Of a stretch of 64,000 nt of DNA, positions 45,525 to 54,410 are shown piece by piece; the first letter of the stretch is position 1; every line of letters begins with the position of its first letter. The stretch lies in contig JBAXVX010000002.1 of assembly GCA_037128705.1 (NCBI GenBank), positions 152,091-216,090 on the forward strand, in the 5' to 3' direction. Under the pieces are notes generated by a model that saw nothing but the letters and a program-made list of their open reading frames with translations, was not told where the DNA came from and made no database searches. The stretch is from CAIVAT01 sp037128705 (GTDB lineage Bacteria; Bacteroidota; Bacteroidia; Bacteroidales; FEN-979). The position numbers were made by a program, and so were the translations under genes.

Positions 45525-46832
45525 ATGAAAAATTTTTTCTTCCTTTTGATTGCACTGTTTTTGGCAAACGGGGTGTTGGGACAGGATTCAAATCCGGCAT
45601 TGCAATATACAAAATTTGAAACTCCTGAAATTTATCCGGAATTAACCTCCCGAAACCTAATCAGGCATCAGCCAAATCAGCAACACGCATTAATCCAAAT
45701 ATATGACAGCCTCTATTATTGGCGCTGGGATACAATTACCATCGGATGGAAGAACAGTTATAAAGCCATTGATATGGTTTATGATGGCAGCAATAATCTG
45801 ATAAGCAATATAGCTCAGCAATTTAACAACATCAGTTGGGTAAATAGTTACAAGTACACCAATATCTACGATGCCAGCAATAATCTGATAAATGAAACAG
45901 GTTATCTCTGGACCGGAACCGATTGGATGAATTCCAATCAAAATATCTATACCTATGATGGCGCCAATAATCAAACAAGTTTCATTAGCAAACAATGGAA
46001 TACCGGTTGGGTTAATATTTTGAAATTCACCAATACCTATGATGCCAATAATAATCAGACAAGTTTTTTAAGTCAAAATTGGAACAACAATGCCTGGGTG
46101 AATTCTTCGCTCATCACCTGGACCTACGATGCCTACAATAATTGGACAAGCTATTTAAAGCAACAATGGAATGGAAACGCCTGGGAGAATTCCTGGCAAT
46201 TCACCAGTACCTATGATGTCAACCATAATCTGACAATTGAATTACAGGAAAAATGGACAAACGGCGAGTGGACTAATTTTGCCAAATACATCCATTCTTA
46301 TGATACGAATAATAATGATACATGCGGATTAGCCCAAACCTGGAACGGAAATGGCTGGGAAAATTATCACCGGGATACCTATACGTACGATGCAAAAGGT
46401 AATAATACAAGTTTGACAGGACAAGACTGGAACGGCAGTACCTGGATCTATTCCAATCAGGAACTTTTTACTTACGATGCCAATAATTTCCGATCAAACT
46501 ATTCGAATAAAAATTGGAATAATGCCGGTGTTTTTATAATTGCCGGTGATAGCACCCATTATTATTATCATACAGTTTCCGGAACAAATGACCTGATATC
46601 GCAAGGAGGGGGTATTCCTGTTTTTCCCAATCCGACTTCGGAGAAAATTACCATCTCTGCCGGCAATAATGGTCACATTTCCATCTTCAACCTCAGCGGG
46701 CAACAACTCCTGCAACAGGAAATAACCGAACCTAAAACCTCCGTTGATGTCAGTGGGTTTAAAAGCGGGGTATATTTTGTGCGGGTGACAGATGACAAAA
46801 CCGTCAGGGTGCAAAAATTCGTGAAGGATTGA
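45525..46832 (+). CDS. Secreted Asn/Trp-rich YD-like repeat protein with T9SS tail
   Basis: A 435-residue protein. I chose the ATG at 45525 for its signal peptide (MKNFFFLLIALFLANGVLGQ). Residues ~85-345 contain about nine copies of a ~31-residue unit (YTYDGANNQTSFISKQWNTG style: Y-x-Y-D-x-x-N-N near the start, W-N-x-x-W-x-N near the end), resembling YD/RHS-like repeats but shorter and Asn/Trp-rich. The sorting domain begins IPVFPNPTSEKITISAG. It should be exported by the T9SS; the repeats suggest binding or adhesion. Confidence 0.8.
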   Translation: MKNFFFLLIALFLANGVLGQDSNPALQYTKFETPEIYPELTSRNLIRHQPNQQHALIQIYDSLYYWRWDTITIGWKNSYKAIDMVYDGSNNLISNIAQQFNNISWVNSYKYTNIYDASNNLINETGYLWTGTDWMNSNQNIYTYDGANNQTSFISKQWNTGWVNILKFTNTYDANNNQTSFLSQNWNNNAWVNSSLITWTYDAYNNWTSYLKQQWNGNAWENSWQFTSTYDVNHNLTIELQEKWTNGEWTNFAKYIHSYDTNNNDTCGLAQTWNGNGWENYHRDTYTYDAKGNNTSLTGQDWNGSTWIYSNQELFTYDANNFRSNYSNKNWNNAGVFIIAGDSTHYYYHTVSGTNDLISQGGGIPVFPNPTSEKITISAGNNGHISIFNLSGQQLLQQEITEPKTSVDVSGFKSGVYFVRVTDDKTVRVQKFVKD

Positions 46833-46866
46833 GGATAGCCTTGAGGGTTTACTTAAAACCTTTAAA

Positions 46867-47025
46867 ATGAAAGCCAAGAAAACGTCGGTGTTGAATAATA
46901 CCATATTTATGAATCCACGTGTAAACCGGGTCATAAGATCCATTGTCGGAAAGATGTTGATTCTTGGGGTGCTTCTGCCCGCCATGATACTCCTTCCCAC
47001 CTGCCGGAGGACCGACAGTGATTGA
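46867..47025 (+). CDS. Small lipoprotein-like ORF
   Basis: A 52-codon frame starting MKAKKTSVLNNTIFMNPR and containing a hydrophobic stretch GKMLILGVLLPAMILLPTC, then RRTDSD and the stop at 47025. The LLPTC looks like a lipobox, but the mature part is six residues, so this may be a remnant of a lipoprotein gene 5' end or a real small membrane protein. It lies between the YD-like gene and the ADP-ribosylglycohydrolase gene on the same strand. Confidence 0.35.
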   Translation: MKAKKTSVLNNTIFMNPRVNRVIRSIVGKMLILGVLLPAMILLPTCRRTDSD

Positions 47026-47061
47026 ATTTACAGAGGTTAAATAAAAACAGAGTAGCGCAAC

Positions 47062-48687
47062 ATGAATACTTCCGGAATATTCGCATTAATGGCAATAGCC
47101 ATGACATTCTTTTCAACCTGCACGGCAAAGCCAGGGGATGTTCAGAAAATCAGCTCCGAAACACTGAAAGATAAAATAGCCGGAGGCTGGGCCGGAAAAA
47201 TGATTGGCGTAACCTATGGCGGAGTAACGGAATTTTGTTACCGGAAAAGAATCAATGAAGATCCCATAAAATGGACTCCCGCTGAAATAAAAAGCAGCAA
47301 TACGCAGGATGATCTTTATGTCCAACTCACTTGCCTTTCGGCCATGGACATTTATGGAGTCAATGTTTCGGCAAAAAAAGTTCAGGAAACGATAGCCAAA
47401 TCAGGTTTTACATTATGGGCTGCAAATTTGCAAGGGCGAAAAAATTATTTTAACGAAATTTACCCACCAGCCTCCGGCAGTCCGGAATACAACTACAGGG
47501 CCGATGATATTGACTTTCAGATTGAAGCCGATTATATTGGTTTGATGAATCCCGGAATGATCCAGAATGATATTGATATGTCAGATAAATTCGGGCATAT
47601 TACCAATTGGGGCGATGGGGTCTATGGAGGCACATTTATGGCTGCCATGATCAGCGCCGGATTTTTTGAAAAAGACATTCTTAAGGTAGTTGAAAAGGGA
47701 CTTTCCGCCATTCCGGCTGAAAGCAATTATGCAAAAATCATCAACGATGTTATCAAACTACATAAACAGTACGCCAACGATTGGCGGGCTGCCTGGAAAG
47801 AATTGGATGATAAATGGAGCGAAACCGACATCAGCGGTGCCGGTATCGATTTCAATTTTGATGCATCATTGAATGGTGCATATGCTGTCATGGGACTGCT
47901 ATATGGGAAGGGTGACGTTATGAAAACCCTTGAAATTTCTACACGTTGCGGACAGGATTCTGATTGCAATCCTTCAAATGCAATGGCAGTTCTGGGAGTT
48001 ATAATAGGGTTCAGCAAGTTACCTGCAGAAATGACCGATGAAATTAAAAAAATGGCCGATACATCTTTCGTCCATACATCTTATACCTTTAACAGGGCTG
48101 TTGAAACTACTTATAAATATGCCAACCAGCTCATCATTAAAAACGGAGGCTTTACAAAAGACAATATCATTACGATACCCATTCAAAAGGCCACCCCAAA
48201 GAAGTTGGAAGTCTCTTTTCCAAACGTTATTTTTGACAAGGAAATTTCGATCTTTGCCAAAGAAAAGTGGAAGTTCACCGGCGACTGGCAACTAAAACAA
48301 GACCCCCACTGGGAAAAGGACCATCCGCCTGTTGACCAGGCCATGTTTGGCAATAAAGCCGGAGATGAACTTGAATTTTCATTCGACGGGTCGGGGATTG
48401 CTCTTTATGGAAACCTTTACAAGAAAGGTGGAATGGCTGATTTTTATGTTGATGGCAAACTGCATCAAACAATAGATACTTATTATAACTACTGTTCCCA
48501 GGAGCCGCTTGATATATGTATTTGGCACATATTTCAGTTAAAACCCGGAAAACATATTGTAAAAGTAGTTGTGCGGGGAGAAAAACGGAAAGAATCATCG
48601 GGTACAAATATTTGCATAACCCGGGCTTTAATCTACAAAACTGCTCCAAAGAAAAATGAAACCTACCAGTTTTCTTTTGAGAAATAA
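47062..48687 (+). CDS. ADP-ribosylglycohydrolase-like secreted protein with C-terminal sandwich domain
   Basis: A 541-residue protein. The N-terminus has a lipoprotein-type signal (IFALMAIAMTFFSTCTAK; Cys at about residue 14-15 region). Residues ~30-340 belong to the ADP-ribosylglycohydrolase/DraG fold, with SSNTQDDLYVQLTCLSAM and STRCGQDSDCNPSNAMAVLGV carrying the metal-binding Asp and Asn residues. Residues ~365-530 form a beta-sandwich of carbohydrate-binding type (ALYGNLYKKGGMADFYVDGK). In Bacteroidota this fusion is widespread in polysaccharide-related loci; its substrate is unproven, and a sugar may be more likely than ADP-ribosyl-protein given the location outside the cytoplasm. Confidence 0.82.
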   Translation: MNTSGIFALMAIAMTFFSTCTAKPGDVQKISSETLKDKIAGGWAGKMIGVTYGGVTEFCYRKRINEDPIKWTPAEIKSSNTQDDLYVQLTCLSAMDIYGVNVSAKKVQETIAKSGFTLWAANLQGRKNYFNEIYPPASGSPEYNYRADDIDFQIEADYIGLMNPGMIQNDIDMSDKFGHITNWGDGVYGGTFMAAMISAGFFEKDILKVVEKGLSAIPAESNYAKIINDVIKLHKQYANDWRAAWKELDDKWSETDISGAGIDFNFDASLNGAYAVMGLLYGKGDVMKTLEISTRCGQDSDCNPSNAMAVLGVIIGFSKLPAEMTDEIKKMADTSFVHTSYTFNRAVETTYKYANQLIIKNGGFTKDNIITIPIQKATPKKLEVSFPNVIFDKEISIFAKEKWKFTGDWQLKQDPHWEKDHPPVDQAMFGNKAGDELEFSFDGSGIALYGNLYKKGGMADFYVDGKLHQTIDTYYNYCSQEPLDICIWHIFQLKPGKHIVKVVVRGEKRKESSGTNICITRALIYKTAPKKNETYQFSFEK

Positions 48688-48756
48688 TGATATGGTCAAA
48701 GCCCGCGGTTCCTCCGGATGAAATCCTCAATTGTCAGGTGCAATAAAATAAATACT

Positions 48757-50418
48757 ATGCGACATTTTTGCTTTATATTTCTTTTTCTGTTTCCTCTTGC
48801 CTGTTTTTCGCAGGATACGATAGAAATTAATCTTTATCTACAAGATACATTAAAAACGATCCCTTCCGATTTTGCCGGCTTGTCGTTCGAGAAGAACAGC
48901 CTGAACAAGGGTGTTTTTAGTCCTCGCCGTGGTACATTGATCCGGCTGTTTCAAACATGTGGGATTAAGTCGTTGCGTGTCGGTGGAAATTCAGTTGATA
49001 GAACTGCCTTCAGCAATGGTACAACAACAGACTCGCTTTTTACAACAAATGACATAGACAGTTTATTTCTTTTTGCACAGCAAGCCCGTTGCAAAATTTT
49101 ATTGGGTTTAAATTTAAGAGATTCCAATGCTTCACTTGCCGCAACCGAAGCAGGTTATGTAATCCAAAAATACGATAGTACGGTGATCGGATTTGAAATA
49201 GGCAACGAGCCCGACCAGTATGCTAAACGCCGTTACCGTGGTAATACCTACTGGGATACAAATTATGAAAAGGAATACATGAAATATTATAATACGATCA
49301 GGGAAAAACAACCTACGGCTGTTTTCACGGGACCAGCTTGTTCAAGTAGTTACAAAGAATTCACGTTGCCATTCTGCAGGAAAATGGATACCATAAAAAC
49401 CCGGCCTCTGTCTATGCTTACTCAACATTATTATGGAGGAGATACGACTGCAACAGTCACTGAGCTGATCGATACCTTGATGTATAAGGAAAAACTTCGT
49501 TCATTATCTGCTGAGGTTCAGAGATTGGTCCATTGTGCCGACACCAGCGGGATCCCTTTTCGCATGAGTGAATGCAATTCAGTTTCAGATGGAGGGAAAG
49601 AGGGCGTGAGTAATGCTTATGTCTCAGCCCTGTGGGCTTTGGACTACATGTATAAGTTGGCATATGACGCATGCACAGGCGTTAATTTTCATGGAGGACT
49701 GAATGGAGCATATGCTGTTTTTTCCAGAGAAGATACTACGTATAGCGCACGTCCGATTGCCTATGGAATTCTTGCTTTCCAGGCTGGAAGCAAAGGCCGG
49801 TTCATCACTTCAAAGGCAACGAACGACAGTATAAACCTTGATAGTTATAGTGTTGTTGACGGCTTGAAAAATATCTACACAACGATCATTAATAAAGAAA
49901 AAGAGACATTGCCAGTTAAACTGATCATTTTAAAAGCCGGAAATCTTAAATACCTGAGTGCAGAATACCTGCAGCTAAGTTCCGATTCATTGGGAGATAC
50001 AGAAAATGTGAGCCTTGGCGGACAGAAGGTAAAATCAAATGGAACAATTCCTGATTACAAATGGAACCCGTTGAAAGTTGACTCAAATACGACCAAAATT
50101 CCTGTTCCCGGCGGATCAGCGGTTGTGGTAAAATTTACAACCAAAACAGGGTCTTCTGTAACAAATGACCTTTCTGAAAACAAAAAATACCTCCTCAATC
50201 TGTATCCCAACCCTGCATCCGAAAAGGTGACTGTTATTACAGACATGCCTGAGCATTCTGTAATTTCCATTTACAATCTGCAGGGACAACTCCTTTTGCA
50301 AAAGCAGGTACAACCAGGCAAAACAGACATTGACATACGTGACCTTGCAAAAGGAGTTTATATATTGAAATTATATGGCAACGCCGGGATGGAAGCAGGC
50401 AGGATAATGAAAGAATGA
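48757..50418 (+). CDS. GH79-like secreted glycosidase with T9SS tail
   Basis: A 553-residue protein, start at 48757 (MRHFCFIFLFLFPLACFSQ signal). The TIM-barrel has DFAGLSFEKNSL near residue 38, IKSLRVGGNSVDR, VIGFEIGNEPDQY with the acid/base Glu (about 151) and PFRMSECNSVSDGG with the nucleophile Glu (about 272). The FAGLSFE and GNEPD motifs match GH79/heparanase-like enzymes of clan GH-A; beta-glucuronidase or a related activity is likely but not proven. A C-terminal beta-domain follows, then the sorting domain LLNLYPNPASEKVTV. It follows the ADP-ribosylglycohydrolase-like gene on the same strand. Confidence 0.85.
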   Translation: MRHFCFIFLFLFPLACFSQDTIEINLYLQDTLKTIPSDFAGLSFEKNSLNKGVFSPRRGTLIRLFQTCGIKSLRVGGNSVDRTAFSNGTTTDSLFTTNDIDSLFLFAQQARCKILLGLNLRDSNASLAATEAGYVIQKYDSTVIGFEIGNEPDQYAKRRYRGNTYWDTNYEKEYMKYYNTIREKQPTAVFTGPACSSSYKEFTLPFCRKMDTIKTRPLSMLTQHYYGGDTTATVTELIDTLMYKEKLRSLSAEVQRLVHCADTSGIPFRMSECNSVSDGGKEGVSNAYVSALWALDYMYKLAYDACTGVNFHGGLNGAYAVFSREDTTYSARPIAYGILAFQAGSKGRFITSKATNDSINLDSYSVVDGLKNIYTTIINKEKETLPVKLIILKAGNLKYLSAEYLQLSSDSLGDTENVSLGGQKVKSNGTIPDYKWNPLKVDSNTTKIPVPGGSAVVVKFTTKTGSSVTNDLSENKKYLLNLYPNPASEKVTVITDMPEHSVISIYNLQGQLLLQKQVQPGKTDIDIRDLAKGVYILKLYGNAGMEAGRIMKE

Positions 50419-50431
50419 AATTTCAATCACA

Positions 50432-52552
50432 TCATTTCTCGTAAAACCGGTAATTCATCCCTGCCGGGATCGAAAGGTGCACCAGGGTGCCGCGGGGTTG
50501 GCCCTGTTCATCTTCAAGATCGGTGATGGTCAATCTGATCTTTTTCTGGTTGAACTTATTGATAATGCTGATGAATTGATCTATCATCGACAATCCTTTT
50601 CCCGTACCCTGATCACCATTGGTCTGCGACATTTTACGGCCAATGCCGTTGTCTTCAATCTCAAGGATGATTTCATGGCCATTGCGGTTAATCCGGATGA
50701 TGAGCAACCCGCCCCTATTCAGCGGTTTTAGCCCGTGTTTGATGGCATTCTCAACAATGATCTGGGTAATCATTTTCGGAACCTGCCATTCCAGGTTGAC
50801 ATCCTCACTAAGATCAATCCGGAATTGAAAACTGCCGTCCATCCCGCTGTGGATAAGGCTGATATAATTTTGCAGAAAATCAAGCTCCTCGGCCAGGGAC
50901 CGGGATAATTTATCAGAGTGCAGCACACTTGATCGCATCAGCCGGGAAAGAGAGAGCAGGTTGCTGTTTGCTACATCGCGTTTTTCCTGAAGGATGGAGG
51001 CGCTGATTGAATTGATTGTATTGAAGGTAAAATGTGGATCCAGTTGATGGCTTAATAAGAGCAGCTGCATCTCGGCGATCTTTTTTTCCGCATCATACCG
51101 CTGGCGCAGGGCACGGCGCTGAAGGTAACGGATGGCCAGGATGAAGCCAAGTACCAGTAAATATATCATCAGATACACCGGATATTTCAGGTAGAATATG
51201 GGATTCCGCTCATAAGAACAAATAACAAACCGGTTCCCGCACTGAATGAACAGTGATCCCGGACTCCCCGATTTCCTGATCACACTGAAATTGAGTTTTC
51301 CGAAATCAAATGGGTTGGTTATCGACACCGGACAGGTAAAATCTGCTCTTGTAATCACGAAGGGAGAACCATTGGAAGCTGTAAATAAGAATTCCCGGTT
51401 TCCGTCGCCATCAACATCAAATTGGTAAAGGGATGTCGTGGTAACTCCTTTGATTTTTTTCTTACTGATAACATCCAGTTCTGAATTCACCTCTTCGATC
51501 ACCCCGTTTTCGCGAACCAGAAAAATCTGACTGACGGGTCCATCTGACCGGATCAGGTTATAATTCCTTACCCGAAGTGTATCATCCAGGATCCGCTCTT
51601 TCAGAAATTTTCCTGACGAATCGAAAAGCATTAATTTCGATGGTCCGGTTCCAGGTACCCGTGTCACGTAAATGGCAACAATCCGGATTTTACCGGCTGC
51701 TTTCATAACATGGGGCGATAAAAAAATGTATTGCCCGGGATATTGAATGGGCTTAAAGAGGAAATTCAGGTTGCTGTCATAAACAGATAACCATGCACTG
51801 CTGTCGTCATAAGGGAGCTGATATTTTCCCTGGTTGTTCCCAATGGCATATGAATATGCCAGCAATTCCGGGCGGCCATCCCCATTCACGTCGGCTGTAT
51901 CACACACCCCCTGGTAATTGGCCATGGGTGTGACCATCTGTAAATGACCGGCTCTGAAATTGTAAACCACCAGCAATCGCGGTTTTACCTGAAAACCAGC
52001 CATTATTTCACAAATAACCTCTTTTGTTCCATCACAATTGAGATCATATAAAAGGATGGAAGTCTGGTAATCATGCTTCCCGTTTTGCTTTGAAATTGTT
52101 GTAATGAACGTATCACGGAAAAGTATTTTTTCTTTTCTGGCAGGGCATATTCCGTGTAACAGCACAGAATCGTTTCTGAGTGTCATTAAAAAAATGCCGG
52201 TGTTCCCGGTTGAATCAAACACACCTGTGACCAGGGAGGTGGAATTTGGAATAATTTCTCCGGAAAAATAAATATGGTCGATGATAAAATCATTCTGGTC
52301 GAGGATTTTTATGGATGCTTTTCCCTCGGAATTATTAAACAAAACTATTCGTTTGCTGTTACCGTCACCGTTCAGGTCGGCATAATACTCGAACCCGTCC
52401 TTTTTATTGACAAGCCCGCTCTGTATGATTTCTCCCCGATACCTGGTAAAAATATCCGGAAGCAGGAAAATGAACAGTATTGTACCCGGTATTGCCAGGG
52501 AATATGGACTAATCCAAATCGTGTGCAGCTTTTTTAGCCAGGAAAAGGTCAT
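50432..52552 (-). CDS. LytS/YehU-type sensor histidine kinase with FG-GAP-like sensor
   Basis: A 706-residue protein. An N-terminal membrane segment (LAIPGTILFIFLLPDIF) precedes a periplasmic domain (residues ~40-430) with FG-GAP/VCBS-like repeats (YADLNGDGNSKRIVLFNN, YDLNCDGTKEVICEI, TADVNGDGRPELLAYS, FDVDGDGNREFLFTA). The second membrane segment is LMIYLLVLGFILAIRYLQRR, followed by the His_kinase domain (LLLLSHQLDPHFTFNTINSI with the H in LDPHF) and an HATPase (IIVENAIKHGLKP, EDNGIGR, GTGKGLS). This is the LytS class, which normally pairs with a LytTR response regulator; none lies nearby. Confidence 0.92.
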   Translation of the reverse strand: MTFSWLKKLHTIWISPYSLAIPGTILFIFLLPDIFTRYRGEIIQSGLVNKKDGFEYYADLNGDGNSKRIVLFNNSEGKASIKILDQNDFIIDHIYFSGEIIPNSTSLVTGVFDSTGNTGIFLMTLRNDSVLLHGICPARKEKILFRDTFITTISKQNGKHDYQTSILLYDLNCDGTKEVICEIMAGFQVKPRLLVVYNFRAGHLQMVTPMANYQGVCDTADVNGDGRPELLAYSYAIGNNQGKYQLPYDDSSAWLSVYDSNLNFLFKPIQYPGQYIFLSPHVMKAAGKIRIVAIYVTRVPGTGPSKLMLFDSSGKFLKERILDDTLRVRNYNLIRSDGPVSQIFLVRENGVIEEVNSELDVISKKKIKGVTTTSLYQFDVDGDGNREFLFTASNGSPFVITRADFTCPVSITNPFDFGKLNFSVIRKSGSPGSLFIQCGNRFVICSYERNPIFYLKYPVYLMIYLLVLGFILAIRYLQRRALRQRYDAEKKIAEMQLLLLSHQLDPHFTFNTINSISASILQEKRDVANSNLLSLSRLMRSSVLHSDKLSRSLAEELDFLQNYISLIHSGMDGSFQFRIDLSEDVNLEWQVPKMITQIIVENAIKHGLKPLNRGGLLIIRINRNGHEIILEIEDNGIGRKMSQTNGDQGTGKGLSMIDQFISIINKFNQKKIRLTITDLEDEQGQPRGTLVHLSIPAGMNYRFYEK

Positions 52553-52667
52553 GTGCCAAACCTTGTGGAATCAGCAAAGGTGGAGAAAAATTTTCAGAAA
52601 TCAAAAACCGATGGATTCCGGCCGGGTCTGGCAGAAAGTTGGGCAATAGGCAAGGCTTGTTCATGCT

Positions 52668-53131
52668 TCATTCCCCAAACTCCCCCTGCATTTTCCTGAT
52701 CTTTTCCAGGATTCCTCTTTTATCCCGTCTCCAGATCTTAATGCCTGACCAGAATCCAACCACCACCGCGGCAGCTATTACGAAGGCATAGATTGCCAGC
52801 GGCCAGGCAGACTGACCGAAGGCGCCGAATAATCAATGTTCCTGATCTTCCTGTATCGCCAGAAAAGGTACAACAGGGTCAGGGCAAAACCCAGGACCAT
52901 CATGGCAAATCCGTCCTTCATGGTTCCGTGATAGCGGACCAGGGTGGAAGAATAGATGACCACGAACATCCTCATTATAATGATAAACAACCGGGTGTTT
53001 TTGCGGTCTTTTGCATCAGCTGCTTTCAGCTCTTCAATAAAACTATCCATTTTGTTCTTTTTCTCCGTGTTTACATCCTGGTACGGTTCTTTATCCGGCA
53101 GGACAGTATTCTTAAAATCATCGAGTTCCAT
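52668..53131 (-). pseudogene. Sigma-associated membrane protein, frameshifted
   Basis: From 53131 the product starts MELDDFKNTVLPDKEPYQDV and has two hydrophobic segments (RLFIIIMRMFVVIYS, DGFAMMVLGFALTLLYLFW), then YRKIRNIDYSAPS, after which it hits a stop near 52778. Another frame, open to the TGA at 52668-52670, reads WPLAIYAFVIAAAVVVGFW and a basic tail ending GEFGE, clearly the missing membrane segment and C-terminus. So a frameshift or small indel lies near 52810-52835. The family pairs with a downstream-overlapping ECF sigma gene in Bacteroidota; it overlaps that gene (53118) by 14 bp. Confidence 0.7.
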
Positions 53132-53426
53132 TTTGTCTCTCCTCCCATTTTGTTTTAATTTGTTCTTTGATACGGTACAGCTTCACCCGTACATTGGACT
53201 CGGTAAGACCAGTTATTTCAGCCATCTCCTTCGTTGATAGTTCCTCAAGGTAAAGCGGCACAAGGGTACGGTCGGCGTGGTTCATGGTTTGGAGAAGGTT
53301 GCGGAAAAAGGCCAGCTTTCGGTCGCTCTGATCATATTCGGCCTCCGTGAAATACCAGCAACATATACGGAAGGTGCGGTTATCGTTCTCGTTTAGAATC
53401 TCCCTGAACAGCTGATCTTTCTCCAT
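53118..53426 (-). pseudogene. ECF sigma factor with an internal in-frame deletion
   Basis: A 102-residue product starting MEKDQLFREILNENDNRTFR. Only the first ~30 residues of region 2 (ICCWYFTEAE) are present; they join directly to DQSDRKLAFFRNLLQTMNHA and region 4 (LYLEELSTKEMAEITGLTES NVRVKLYRIKEQIK), so the rest of region 2 (2.2-2.4, about 60 residues, the core- and -10-binding parts) is missing. Normal members have ~160-170 residues. The remaining region 4 could bind DNA but the protein cannot be a working sigma factor. It overlaps its membrane partner gene. Confidence 0.8.
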
Positions 53427-53561
53427 TGTACGGTTTTATGGCATTTGGATGCAGGAAAGATGGGTTTGTTACAAAACCTCACGCAAAATTAAATCACTGG
53501 TAGAACGGGGTGACCGGAAAATATCTGGGAACAAACAATGAGTGACATTCTATTAATCAAA

Positions 53562-53600
53562 TGTGTGAATGATGTAACTCTTATAAAAAGTTATATAACA
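53562..53600 (+). promoter_or_regulatory. 39-bp element upstream of yceI, shared with 56464-56502
   Basis: The + strand here reads TGTGTGAATGATGTAACT, then a C/T-variable TTAT stretch, then AAAGTTATATAACA. It matches the minus strand of 56464-56502 at 35 of 39 positions. It contains an imperfect inverted repeat TAACT/AGTTA and direct TGTAAC/TATAAC repeats about 21 bp apart. It lies 53 nt before the yceI ATG. Confidence 0.75.
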
Positions 53601-53653
53601 CCTCAAACAATTATTGCGATCACCTTTGCGTCGTACCAAAATTAAAAAGAGAA

Positions 53654-54262
53654 ATGAAAACTACGAAAGTTGCAATGAAAACAAAATGGTCTGTTGACCA
53701 TGACCACAGTGAAATTGGCTTTAATGTCAGGCATTTGATGATTGCCCATGTAAAGGGGGCATTTAAGAAATTTGATGCAAGTATCTATACCTCTGAAAAG
53801 GATTTTACTACGGCTGAAATTGATCTTTGGATAGATGCCTCCTCAATTGACACGAACAACGAAACCCGGGATGAACATTTAAAAAGCACTGATTTTTTTG
53901 ACGTTCAGAAACATAAGCAAATTACATTCACATCCGGTACCATCGGGCAGCCGGATCATGAAGGGAATCACGAATTATGGGGAGAACTTACCATGATTGG
54001 GGTTACGAAAACGATCAGGTTAAATTTACAATTCGGCGGTATCGCGCATGATCCCTGGGGAAATGAAAAGGCTGGTCTTACAGTTACCGGAAAAATAAGC
54101 AGGAATGACTGGGGTCTCGTTTGGAATACCCCCATGGAAACCGGCGGCTTAATGGTAAGCGAAGAGGTTGCGATTTTATGTGAAATTGAACTTAAAAATA
54201 TCGGATTGAAAGATCTGACCCTGGAAATGGACCCCACGTCACTTGTCAAAACCACCGTATAA
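53654..54262 (+). CDS. YceI-family lipocalin-like protein
   Basis: A 202-residue protein. The YceI barrel shows WSVDHDHSEIGFNVRHLM, SSIDTNNETRDEHLKSTDFFD, ITFTSGTI, GELTMIGVTKTIRL and GLTVTGKISRNDWGL, all typical. No signal peptide, so it is probably cytoplasmic, unlike the periplasmic E. coli YceI. YceI proteins bind isoprenoid-like lipids. A 39-bp element upstream is shared with the His/Pro-rich peptide gene. Confidence 0.92.
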   Translation: MKTTKVAMKTKWSVDHDHSEIGFNVRHLMIAHVKGAFKKFDASIYTSEKDFTTAEIDLWIDASSIDTNNETRDEHLKSTDFFDVQKHKQITFTSGTIGQPDHEGNHELWGELTMIGVTKTIRLNLQFGGIAHDPWGNEKAGLTVTGKISRNDWGLVWNTPMETGGLMVSEEVAILCEIELKNIGLKDLTLEMDPTSLVKTTV

Positions 54263-54358
54263 GTATTTTTCGGATAATTACTGGTGTTAAATTAACTTCC
54301 TCCCTCGTGTCACTGGACAATCTCATCTGATCCGTGCCATGATTTATTGGACTTTGCA

Positions 54359-54366
54359 TATATTTG
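54359..54366 (+). promoter_or_regulatory. -7 element for psd
   Basis: TATATTTG, a full TAnnTTTG match, 45 nt before the psd ATG; no clear TTTG at -33. Confidence 0.35.
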
Positions 54367-54410
54367 CTATTCAGGGCAAACAAAGCAAACATGCAAACAA
54401 CCAATAACCG

